NCBI GenBank assembly: GCA_911728435.2
Contig: OU452210.1
Span: 8,494,001 to 8,558,000, forward strand
DNA from: Apoderus coryli
Taxonomy: Eukaryota > Arthropoda > Insecta > Coleoptera > Attelabidae
Direction: 5' to 3'
Length of the DNA stretch: 64,000 bases
Shown here: in pieces, positions 20,390 through 32,657 of the stretch
How positions within the stretch are numbered: position 1 is the first letter of the stretch
Layout: every line of letters starts with the position of its first letter
The notes under the pieces: generated by a model
Told to the model about the DNA's origin: nothing
The model's input: only the letters and a program-made list of their open reading frames with translations
Database searches by the model: none
Translations under genes and position numbers: made by a program

Positions 20390-23300
20390 ACAAATTCGCA
20401 CAAAATATTTAACATGAATAATTTAAGTAGATAGTATCTAGATTATTCATAAATCTCGGTTTTATAAGACATTAAAACAAAAATTGCATTACATTTCGTT
20501 TGCAATTGATATAAATCGAAGTAAATAATTATGATTCATTATAAATTAAATTAGTAAATAGTATTTCCCATCAACTATAATATTACTTTATTTATTATTT
20601 TTATTTATCTGTTTTTTCAAAATTCAAGCAGCGGTTTCTTTGTAATATTTGATTCCGTTGTTTAAATCTCAACTAAAAGTGTTACTTCTAATATATTTAT
20701 GAACTAATTTCAGTAATATTCTTTCGAACGGCTAAGGCGCATGTATTTTTTATCTTAAAATGACAAAATGTGTATAATAAACAATATATTCGTAATAAAA
20801 TACTACGTCGCATCATTTCGCGGTATTTGTAAATTTGATTTGGATGTATAATTGAATACAAATCGCTACAATATCCAATTACCACATTCTTGGATTGACA
20901 TAAAATAAAAAACTTAGGCATTTCTGTTGAACCCTAGATATTTAGCAGGCGTCACTTCCCTTTTTAGTACATTTTCAAATACAAAAATCTTAACTATTCA
21001 GGAGATCAACACAACCGAAATTTTGAAAAATATCACGCGCTACACGTGTAATGATTTTTGAGAAATTAACATCTGGTGAAATAGCAATAATACCGTTCTT
21101 ACGTATAATTTCAGTTGAAATAACTGTCAATATGACACTTTTGCTATATTTAGCGACTGTCAGAATATTCTATTATTTGTTTGTTAATAGTTGGTGTCAG
21201 TGGTAGACTAAGTATGATTAAAAAATATATAAATCGAAACTCTACTTTTCCGACTGGCTGCCATCGGGATTATGTATGTATATATTTACTGGTAATATAT
21301 AAAACCACTGTGAACCTCCTGGCACTTCTATCGTATTCTTAACCATGCTGATAAAAATGCTGTTTAGTGTTCGAAAGGAATGCCTAGGATTTTTTTGTCA
21401 TATGAAGTTGTACAAAACACGTCATGGACTACATATTTAATAATGTATTATATTGTTTTTGAAAAATTGCAACATAATCGATCATAGCAATATGCTCCTG
21501 GGAGGGCAATATAGAAAGTAAAATATTTACTACACGTGCTCCCAAAATTAGAAAAAAATGATAAAATAGGTTGGGTCGGATCTGGTTGAATTTTTGTAAA
21601 TGTATGGATTTAGATCTTCCAAAAATTTACAAGAGAATTTTATTTTGATAAAAACATGCATATGTATATAAATAAATTCAATGAGTTGTGAAGTACACAT
21701 TTAATGGTCATATAATGAAGGTTTAAGGTACAGATCTGGATACAAAACTTCGACAATGTGTTCGATCTGTATGATGCATAATGGCGGTCTAGATAAATTT
21801 TAGGAAAATTAAAAAAAAAACTGATTGAACATAAACGTGAACGTCCCTCCGTGCGGGCTCTGATAATAGTGATCGAATTCCCAAGTATCATACAACAAAC
21901 CATGATTTAAGTTGACTGGGATTTTCAAACTACTTAATAAAATCGCACACAGAATGGATGGTAGTAGTTCCCGCGAAACTTTACATTTACTTACATTTTT
22001 AAGAAGTCATTCATTCTAAGCCCTAGACGACTTTATCGTTTATTAAATCCTTGTAATTATGTTATTGAAACCGAGAAATAGAACATCTACAAGATGATTT
22101 GGGTATGTACATTTTTTTAAATTAATAATTAATGTAATAGTAAAATGTTCTTATATTTTTGTGAATTTTCCACGAAGTTCTTTATATTCTAATTTTATTA
22201 CTTAACGATTTGATACTTTAATATGTGGTTCAAATTTCGTAACTGATACATCTCATATTTAAATAATAAAAATAATTTTCCAGTTATTTTATAGTTTTAA
22301 GAAAGAACCTACTTCTACAGTTGTATGTTGTGGGGAAACCACGGCATATTTATTTTTCGTGATTATTATGGGATGAATTAGATACAAGAGATAAAGTCCG
22401 ACATAGTTATGCTTTATCGCCCTATACCGTCAACCACGGGTATAAAAGGCCTATTTGAAAGTTGCATCCAACTTTTTTGGAAGACTATCTAGGGCTTGCG
22501 CAGATAACGAGATTGGGAAGATTGATGAGACACTCACAGTGAACTAGAACTTATAACCCATTTGGAGCAATTCAACTAGTTTCATGGAATCTTTACTAAC
22601 TTTGGTGAAATGACAAGTATAGCAAAAGCTATTAAAAAGAATAATTACCAAACCAAACATTTCCTTTGTTTAACACTGGAACTTAAAAAATATGTATATA
22701 GATTTGCTAGAAATAGCTGCAACTACTACTACTTAGTCTGAAGAGGGTTTAAATTTTGAATGTCAACTGCATTATTAGTAAAAAAAATTTTAAAGTAATA
22801 CGAAACGGGTGGCATTCAGTGACAAATTTGGATTTTCAAATTTATAAATTAAAGTAATATAAAATAGTTGTGAGGATTTATTTAAATAAATTTCGTCGTG
22901 AAATAAGTGTTGACGAATAGAAACAAATAGCTATTATTTTTTTATTCTTTCACATTATTTGTATATTATGTAGTAATTTAAATTTATGTTTTATTATATC
23001 TATCAACTTGTTAAGATATCTAACAATACTTATAAAAAATAAACATTGTAGTCGGTAAATTAAAATTATTTTTTTTAAATATAAGAATCAATTTAAGAAA
23101 ACTTGAATTATTGGCATATATTATAATATTAAACTTAGTATAGTAAATAATTTTTTAGTGTTTCATATCCATTATACTTCCTGAATACTAATCGTCCATT
23201 TAGATTTGAATAACTAAATTGAGTTATTTATTTTTTACAACATACACTTCTGGACAAACACAAAACTGCCAAAAAAATTATGGTCTCGTTCAACTCTGAA

Positions 23301-26300
23301 GTTTTATATGAATTTAAATATATTATTTGATAGAGGTTGATCTTAAACATGACTTGAGAATGAAAAAAGAAAGTTTGAATCCAACTTGCCATACTAGATC
23401 GAATAGGAAAATTTGAAAACAATTTTAAAAAAAGTGTTTTGGTGAAGTTGTAAAACTTGTTTTCTAATTTTTGTTCTGCGTCACGAAAAGTAACTTCTTT
23501 AATTTTTTATTTGCTCAAAACAGATTTCTTTGGAAAACTACTTATGACACTGTAATAGCTTATCCCTCACGTTTGTACTGCAATGGACGAAAGGGAGAGA
23601 GATATATTTCTGAGCTTCACCAATGTTTTCGACACAATCAGATTGCGATTGATTGATTGTCCAATTTTTCAGTATATATAAGTGGATCTAAATTGAACTT
23701 TAAGTAATCCAGTAGTAAAGTGACACCATCATGTTATCTCCTGAATATGCCCACCACCTGTATTGACGAAACGTTGAGAACAAATACTATAAGACGCCGG
23801 TATAATAACCCAAGAAATTACAGCTACTCAATTTGAATTTTAAGAGTTTTACTACTCGTATATTATATTCCTATGAAACTCTAAAGAATTTAAAGTGTTT
23901 CTTTGTTTAGGAGTATATTTCAGGATTGAAGACCGTAGTCCACATAAATCCGGAAGGTCTTAGGGAAACGTCGAGAAGTAATTCTACAGGAGGACGACCA
24001 ACAAAGCTTTATAAATTATATAATAACATTGTCTTAGACATGTGAATGACTTGGAGGTGTTATTTGATTTAACTTTAAGATGCTAAGACGGTTAAATAAT
24101 TATATTTTGATATAAATTTCACTCGCATTGCAAGTAGGAGGAAACATGAGGAACTCGACTGGCTAGTGAGTTCTCTTTCACTCTATCTTGTAATGGCTTC
24201 CACCGAGCAGTGAGATAATGAGTTCCCAAGAATACAAACAATGCGTCAGATAATCATCATTTGCGCGCATGGCTCATTTGTGGAGAAATTAGCAACTTTA
24301 GCGTGTTTTGAAACAGAACTCATACACGCATGAGGACAGAACTCGTTTGACCTGTGCCTTGTGTAACGTCAGAAGCTCGGGGGCTATTAACAACTTTCCA
24401 GAGCGATACAAAAAGGTGCTTACTTTGAAATGTAACGAAGATGGCGATGCGCATGGACACATACCTAAAATGTTACAGTTGAGGAACTGTACGATTCATA
24501 AGAGAAGATCTCAGTCTTTATTAATAAATCAATACCTACATAAATTATATGGTTTGGAAACCATATGTTTCTGCTCTTCGTTAATTAATGTAACCATGTT
24601 TTTAACTTGTATTAGTATGATCGAGAACTTTTTTTATGCATGTATGAACTTTGGTACCTATTCATATTTCATCAAGTAAGTCAATAAATAAAGACGATGA
24701 TTTGAGCTTTCTTTTAGATTCCTGATGGAAGGGCTACTTCACCGAATGTTTCAAATCTAATTCTAGCTACGACTGGGCACAAGTGGCATTCGGAATTTTC
24801 TGATACTGCCGACCTCGAGAGACAGACAGACGACAGTGACCAGTATATAGCCTCACCAGGCATCGCAGATGAGTCTACTTATGCCCAACTGCTGTCTGGT
24901 TTTCGATGGATTAATAAACTGCTTGGAATATACTAAACCTAGATGGTCTTGTCAAAAGTTCTGGAATTTATCGTCAACCAGGATTTGCCCGTGCTGAGCG
25001 CTATGACACTTGCAGGTTTTGGTCCCATCAGTTCAGCCTACTCTCTCCATTTACTTAGTTGTGTAATTTGTGCACGGTTCACATACAAGCAAGTAGGTTT
25101 TCGTCGCCGTCCTTTGTCGTGGGGCTCGACAAAGCAGTGGCGAGAGTTTAAAATAGCGCGTCTAGAGTGAGCGTTAGTTCATCAGAAATGTTATCGTCAA
25201 CTACAATCAAGGTATTTGAAGATTATTTCAACTAGGATATTCTTAGTGTGGCGAGTTTGACTGTTACTGCTCTCCTTCCGTTTTGTATTTAGATGCTAAT
25301 TTATTATAACAATAGTATAATGTGTTACCAGACTTCCAACTAGTTTCGCGGCCAGTTAAGTCATGCATTAATAATTCCTCGGTGGTTTCGATTTACGCAC
25401 GCAACAGCTAGAGATTATCTACTGGTTATTAAAGATGTGAACTTCACCTGTAAAGTCAGCCAAATAAAGTTCCGCATTTCGTCACCACTTTTTCATTGAA
25501 TAGGGATGCAGTGACTTTAGGGTTTGCGATTTTTCCGCCTGATGTCTGAACATTTAGTACCTGGAATATGTTTAAACTATTGCTTCCAACATTGTTAGTG
25601 TGCATTTTCTAAATATTTACTGGTTACATTTTGTTTAAGGATTAAGTTTAAACAGGAGTTCAAATTCAAAGTTTAACCTTTTCTTGCATATAATTGATAT
25701 CGATTTAATTGAATTTAATAATAATAATACAATTCAATATATGGATTATTTTACTCCTTCATTACGGGAAGACCCAAACGTCGTTATTAAATGAAAATAT
25801 ATCAGATTGAACATTTTAAGCAGTTTCTAACTAGCACAAGGGTTTGTTTAAAGGGTTCTGGACTGTTCTTAAGAGTGTATTTACCCTACACTGCTCAGGA
25901 TAAATGCGGGATCGGGTGATGCTGTCGATTCTGTTGCTTGTTTACCCTTTCTCCACATTTTTACGACATTTGTATTGCAATAGTATTGAATTTCCCTCAT
26001 AATTCAATTAAAATATTTTATTGGATACTTAAATTTTATATTTTTGGAATGAAAAAGGGTTAATCTATGCTCCTCGTGTAAATATTTTTGATTTTTGGTC
26101 TAGTATGTAAACACGACTCGTATATCAACCATATATTATATTTGAGCAAGTTTTAAAAAGAGAAGCATAATGAATATTTTTTCTTTAATATACTTCATAT
26201 TTCAGTTTTTTATATTAATGACTATTTTAAGCCCGGATTCACGAACGTCTAAAACAGGCTGATTTCCATATGGGTAAATACACTTTACACAATAATAAAG

Positions 26301-27761
26301 TTACTTCATTGAATAAACTATGCCTTGGATTACGGCGAAATCCTTATTATCCTGTTTAAACAGTGGATAATGTTGTGACTTAGTATGAGGGCTTTAAGGC
26401 AATCAAATTAATAATATAAAAAAAAGAAAACATTTTAATTTTTAAACACAATATTGGACTGGAATATAGAAAAAATGATGTCAAAACAAGTAGCAGTAGT
26501 TGCTATATATGTCTTACTTAAAATACTGTTAATTTTCTGTTGGTGTTAATCGTTAGCAAAGAAAAAAATCTATATTTAAAATTACTCTCAGAATATAGTT
26601 ATGAGTGCTTTTCATTTTTGGTTCCAAAGTCACAAGAAATTTCAGTTTTATTTTTTATATTTGCAAATCCACTATTAAAGTAATGCAGAAACTTCTAGAA
26701 CACAAAAACTTGTTCTGTTTGGAAGGGGGAGTTTCCCCCATAATCTTTCCTGATCTCTTTCAAATACAATTGTGGCTTTTCCACAACGTTGGTCCAACAT
26801 TTTGACGGCTCCCCTGAGCAATCTTATGGTTCTATTTGAATAGCAAACTCCATTTTACGTAACACTACCATTCATTCATTCATGGGAAGATCATACCTGG
26901 ACTGAAGAACACGGAAGAACTACTACTGATAGTTAAAGAACTCGGCGTTCCAATGTTATACAGCAGGTATATATATGTATATTAAAATTGTGTTTTTTTT
27001 AATTATTAATAAACATTTTTAAACCCATAATTATTTATGTTCCAATGGAAATATGTATTTAAATGTCTATTGGGATTTTGATAAATTAAACCTAAAAGTT
27101 GGATATAACTAGTAGCGCATTATTTATTAAGTTTATATATTTGATTTTTTTATTTTACTTATTAATCATTTTTGAGGACTACAAGCGGAATTTCATTATT
27201 TCTATTTCGCTAACTCTGCTAACGGAATAGCTGAACGTGTTCTCTAAAGTACAAGATTTCCATAATCACATTAAATAATCAGATAATGCATTCCCCCTGT
27301 TGTCTTCAATATTGATCGTTATGGTACATGATTTTATTATTACATACTTGTAATGATACCATTAAAACGCGATATACACAAAATTATATCGCGTATTTAT
27401 AAAACGTTGGTGTCATTCTAGGTAATTTCACTTTATAAAAAAAGTCTTCCAACTTGGGTATTATTTAAGGTTATAGTCGTGAAAATGAGATAAGTAAACA
27501 AATTCATTTGGCTCGATTCGCCTTATTTAAATTTCTGATCGGCTAGAAGAAACGCATACACTTACAAAAAACATAATTAACTTAATTAATAATTGTAAAT
27601 CATCTTAAATCTTATTCAACTGAAAATATCCTATTCAGTTTTATGTATTTCCGAGGATTCCCTTGAAAACAAGGAATCTATTTTATATGCTTTTCTAGAT
27701 CGCAAAAGCTCAGGACCGTACCTGACCTGCAGATTCGTAATTTATTCATTAATGAATAATA

Positions 27762-28894
27762 CAAGGTGTCCAGAAAGGGTGGAGGGTATTTCTAAATTCA
27801 ATAAAAAAAGTTAAAGATAGATTTTTTTATTTTAGGGACAATTTGTAGAGAAAGTTTTGGAAAATTAAGTGACAAAAATTATGTTGTCCAAATGTTGACC
27901 ATCGTGCTGCTAGCACCTCTCTAACCGAAGCGTCGGCCATTTCGGTGCGGATGTCGTGCTTCAATTGCAGTAGAGTTCGTGGTTTGTTTGTATACACTTT
28001 ATGTTTAAGGTATCCTCATAAGAAATAATCAAGGGTTGTAAGATCGGGGCCTCTAAAAGGCCAGTTGCTGGTGCCTCGACGAGAGATCACTTTTTCTGAG
28101 AAAAGTTGATTGACAACCGCAAGCGATTGCTCGGAGGTGTGGCACATTGCAAGTTGAAACCGTGTTTCCACATTAAAACCTTCAAACTCCTACAGTTGTG
28201 GAGGCAAAAAGCATGGGCAATATCGTTCACTGTTTACCGTAAGTGCTCGCCCTATGATATGGTCCAATGATGCCTTCACCAGACATGACAGCCCACGCAA
28301 TAACTTTTGGACTATGTAGAGGTCGTTCATGTTTCTCTCTTGGATTTTCGTCGGCCCAGATGAAAAAAAAACTGAGGGAGACGTATGCCCAGCTGTGGAC
28401 ACGTAGGGGTGAACGATGATGATGATGAGTAGCGGCTCTTCTGTTTGTTTACGTGCCCGTTTAAGTGAAAGTTTGCTTCGTCATTCAAACGTTGGAAAGC
28501 GTTCATTTGCAAAATCCAGTCGGAGCGGATAGTCGGCTGAATTTTGTATGCTGTAAGATAATCTTGCTTCAGAATCTTGTGCAACGACTGCGTTTGCGAA
28601 CTGATTGAGACGGACTTAGACGCACTGAAACTCTTCCTTCTTCAATCGTTTGTTGAGTTCGAACAGAGGGCGGGCGACCTTGATTGTGAATTTTTACGCT
28701 CGAACCGGTATTCTCAAACATTAGAACCCATTTTCTGATGGTATCGTATAGTAGGCGTGGATGCAAAAAGTGCGATGGTCTCTCGAGTACGCCTCCATGG
28801 TTACTAAATCTCCAAAGAGCAGCGCAACAGACCATCCGCGGCGTTACATGGACAGCCCAGATACAAATATCCCCCACCCTTTCTGGACACCTTG
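27762..28894 (-). mobile_element. Full-length but dead Tc1/mariner-like transposon
   Basis: Terminal inverted repeats CAAGGTGTCCAGAAAGGGTG at 27,762 and the inverse, ending CACCTTG, at 28,894 bound a 1,133 bp element. The left flank is TA and the right flank is CA then TA, so the TA duplication is imperfect. On the minus strand there are frameshifted transposase remnants: a helix-turn-helix part (TIRKWVLMFENTGSSVKIHN, then GRPPSVRTQQTIE and VRLSPSQSVRKRS) followed by a piece of the catalytic part (NDEANFHLNGHVNKQKSRY, then TVNSERY). Several frame changes and stops separate them, so no active enzyme is made. Confidence 0.85.
28569..28877 (-). pseudogene. Transposase N-terminal remnant inside the 27.8 kb element
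   Basis: An open stretch reads FSNHGGVLERPSHFLHPRLL then YDTIRKWVLMFENTGSSVKI, typical of the DNA-binding domain of Tc1/mariner-type transposases with a homeodomain-like helix-turn-helix. It runs out of frame near the middle of the element; the rest continues in other frames at 28,190-28,584. Confidence 0.7.
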
Positions 28895-31076
28895 CATAAT
28901 TTTATTATTTCCAGAGTTTTGTTGGACATTCCTATACCAGTTCGGACGTAACTTTGAGGCTTTTAATATATATTACTTATTTTATAAACTGCTGCTCGGA
29001 AGGCAGGCATATTTTTGCCACATGAAAATTTGAGATTGTTCCAAAAATAATCGTTTTTTGAATTATATTGGAAGATGATCTGCCAAAAAATTCATATACC
29101 TATCTTTATGATTTGGCATTCGTCTTTTTCAGTGTTTATGCTTCCGTTGTTATTCTGTAATGGTTTTCTTTAGAAGCAATAAGAACTCCTGGTATCGGAT
29201 GTAATTTGTATATGTTGCACAAACGTATGTCTTGAATTTCCTACTTATATAATTTTCATTTTTGTTAAATTTGAATGTCAACATGAGACTGTTTATTATA
29301 AACTTGAAAAAGAGTTAGTTATAAAGTTATTTATTTAATGCAAACTCTAGAACAGTTAAAAATACCAAATAATCATATGACTGTTAAATAGTACCTACCT
29401 ACGATTTTATTTTTCATATAACAGTATTTATTAGATTTTTTGCAAGTCAACGGCATCGGGCGATCCAAGACGCGTATACCCCGCCGAGTATTCACAGGTC
29501 AAGGACTATAATATGTATATTACAATTTTGTATTTTTCAGGTCATTATTGGTGGTTTATTTGATTGATTCTTTTATAGAAAATATCAGTATTTTAGCACA
29601 ATTCATAGATATCAAATATTTAAAAGTACATTGTAAGCGTGATATGGCTTCATATTTGGCACTTCTTAAGCCAAAGCTTTAGAACTATACGAATTTATCT
29701 CATGGCTTAATGTGGCATTGCGTTGTTGTGATATAGAAACCAATATTCTATAGCCAATTCTAAGCGATCTATGGCTTTCCATGTCCAAGCCTTTTGCATC
29801 AATCTAAGCCAGAATTTCTTCATAAACAGCAAATCAGCATACATTTTCATTCTTCCTAAAAGGATAGTCAGTCCTTTTCTTGTGAAGACTTACGATTTAC
29901 CTTTGGTCATGGCAGCGCCCAGAAGACTGGTCTGAACGTATTATTGTTCCCTCGTTCGGGTTGTCTTGAACATTCCGAGTAGATCCTCCTTCATCTTTCA
30001 ACCTGTTGCTACTTAATAGCAATACATTCTTCAAGACTTATGTTTTGGACAACAATCAAAAAATCTCGTTATTAATTGCTACTCATATAAGTTGTGCAGC
30101 ATTAAACGAATTAGCTTGACATTATTTTTGAGTATTTTCTATTTTTTGGACAGCTTTAAAACAAACCATTGTGCGATTAGCCAGTGACAATAACATGACG
30201 TATTCATTAATTTACTCAAAATATGTTACGTTTGTATAAGGCGACAAAATTAGTCGACTGGAAAGTAATTTTATTTGGAATAGTTATTTTCTTAGTTAAA
30301 TCAGTTGGGGTAAGTGCGACACAATTTAGTGCAAAGTTAATAGTTCTTGCTTTAAGTATTGTTGAGGAACACGTTTATTCTACTTAAAATAGCAGGAACG
30401 AAGTACATTAATTTGAATGGTAACAGCTTGTATCGTATTCTTTTTTTTAATAGATTGCTTTTTCAAATTTACACAAGAGTCCATCTCCTCCCAGCTACGA
30501 GAAAACACAGAGAGAAAGCTTTTTACTGATTGGTTCATGTTACTCAACAATTAGGGATAGTATTCTGTCTGTCACATATAATATCGCACTTACCCAATTG
30601 GCTACACTTTTTCCTTTGAAACTGAAATTTGATTCGGAGAATATCTATTATTAATTTAAAAATTAGTTCATTTCGTTAAATTAACGACGATTTGTAAATT
30701 TCCCAATTATTGATAAAAATTATTAAATGTGTTGATTTCATGTAATAAATGTCAAGAGTAAATTATTTAATTATATATTTTTATTTTCACAGGGATATGG
30801 AAAATGTCTATAAGTTGAACATCATTTGTTACAAGTTTGGTTATTCCATTACGGTTTCCACGTTGGTGAACTGATCATCTGGAAACACTAATTTTTAGGA
30901 TATTAAGTATTGTGTTAGATACTTAATATATCCGAAAATTAGGACACTTTGCATTAAGCTGCAGTGATTTGCTAATGTGTAAGTATTAGTTTATGTTATG
31001 ACTATTATTACTAAAAGTTAAATCGAAACATTTTGCATGAAGAATTGTGTGTTAAAAATTATTTTTCCATTGGATA

Positions 31077-31180
31077 CCGCATCTGTTGACCGATGAACAG
31101 AAAGCAGCTACTGGTGTCAAAAAACTCTAGATTGTCAGTGATGATGAATCGAGGATTTCTTCTGAGCTTCGCACCGACTT
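31077..31180 (+). pseudogene. Mariner transposase relic
   Basis: The frame starting at 31,077 reads PHLLTDEQKAATG, close to the mariner transposase linker motif (L/P)HxLTxxQK. About 50 bases later another frame reads VSDDESR, resembling the catalytic V(T/S)GDESW block. Too short and damaged to be functional. Confidence 0.5.
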
Positions 31181-32262
31181 AAGTGGTAACGTTTCTTTAC
31201 CTTTTTCGATTAAGAACGTATTGCGATTCAGTCGCCAACACACATGTTTATCGATTACCAAAATAGGTGCAATAGCTGTTTACAGTTTGTTCCAGCGCTC
31301 GCAGAAATGCATTAATCTTCCTGCAGAAAAATAAACTATTTCAGCCCTATATTCAACACACAAGTCCTGTCTGAACACTGTTTTCAACCGGAAGAATTTC
31401 AGTAGCTTTAATTGTACTTAATCCAATAGTTCTTGTTCCTCTGATATTTGAAAAGTTTCACGAAAGAAGAAGTCGAATATGGGAATTCAGGTTGTTCCTG
31501 TCTTCATAATATCGATACGTACCGCCGAATGTTTTTCGTATTCCTGTCACGTCAATAATTTTTTACACACAGATTTGTTTTGTTGTCATGTTGCTCACCA
31601 CGGCCGTCCAAGTGCTTAGTCCTGTTTGTATATCCCTCGGATCTGATTTAACAAATCTACCGATAAAATTGCCTTTCGCTATTGATTGTTCCAGCTTTGC
31701 CCATAGACGCTTTTGATAGATTAACTCCGACAATTACTTGGATGAAAAACAGATTCAATCCATAGTTGATCCATGTGATGTGTATCATAACCTAAGTGGT
31801 GATCTATATTTGCATAAATAGATCATCGGTGGGACAACCTAAATTAAATGGCGGGCACTTACCGCATATTTTCCGAGTTTATGCTAGGATAAATACTACT
31901 GCTTCATATTTGGAAACCACTGTCGGTTTTTTTCATGAAAAGCCAGTGTAGTAACGAAGTCTCTCATGCTGAGTTGAAGCTTTGGAAACGTGTAAAGTTG
32001 ATACCAATTTTTTTAGTTGTATATGTCTCTAACCGCTACTTTTGTCATTTGCTCTAAATCAAAAGTGACCATTTACTGCTATTAATAATATTTTGTTTAA
32101 TTTTCAGAAAGGACAAATACGCAATAAATCATCTAACGAGAAATTTGTACATATGATATGTTTTATTAAAGTTTGGAAATATTCATCGTTTTCATAGGTC
32201 TGTTTAAGATTCAACAATTTTCTGCGATAAAGTTTGCATTAATTATTTTTTTTTTGTTACAG

Positions 32263-32371
32263 GAACCATGACCTCGTTCGAATTTTAGTCAGGTAGCAAT
32301 ATTTAGAACAAACACTTGTATAATAATATAAATATGTACCATAAAATTGTTATTGTGAATTATAATAAAAC
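32263..32371 (+). other. Possible terminal exon of an unidentified plus-strand transcript
   Basis: A strong acceptor (a long T run, then GTTACAG) precedes GAACCATGACC. The segment has a short open frame (TMTSFEF, stop) in one phase, AATAAA at about 32,364, and then an A-rich run. It would end just before the predicted poly(A) site of the convergent ceramide kinase gene (AATAAA on the minus strand at 32,397-32,402). No upstream exons could be assigned. Confidence 0.3.
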
Positions 32372-32396
32372 AATTAAAAAAAAAATAATACAGTGG

Positions 32397-32402
32397 TTTA
32401 TT
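32397..32402 (-). promoter_or_regulatory. Poly(A) signal, ceramide kinase
   Basis: AATAAA on the minus strand, about 255 bases downstream of the Cerk stop codon. Confidence 0.45.
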
Positions 32403-32657
32403 AAACCAATTTTTGGAATGCTCTAAAATACTACAGCATTGAATTTTAAGTACTTAACAGCCAATATATTAATTTCAATAAAAATAGATTCTACAAAATA
32501 TACATTAAAAATATATGACAATAACAATATATTTTATAAATAAAATGACTAAGTGAAAAAGATTTATCATGAGCAGAAAATATTTTTCATGTTGGAGAAT
32601 AATGCTTAACAAAATACTGATAAAATTAATAAATGTTAAAAATAATACCAAAAATCC

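Larger units (their letters stand above)
20390..32390. other. Gene-poor, repeat-rich 12 kb region
   Basis: No protein-coding gene is recognised. The reading frames present are short and without recognisable motifs, including a 123-codon one at 24,308-24,679. A TATAAAAGG sequence sits at about 22,441-22,450 without an attached gene. The region contains a full-length dead Tc1/mariner-like element (27,762-28,894), a mariner relic (about 31,077-31,180) and a possible 3' terminal exon (32,263 onward). Confidence 0.6.

Noticed and set aside
22430..22460. TATAAAAGG sequence, possible promoter or LTR
   Set aside because: No downstream gene and no second copy that would define an LTR.
24308..24679. 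123-codon open frame, the longest in the 12 kb gene-poor region
   Set aside because: It has no recognisable motif and a hydrophobic, AT-driven C-terminal half. No matching exons were found around it.
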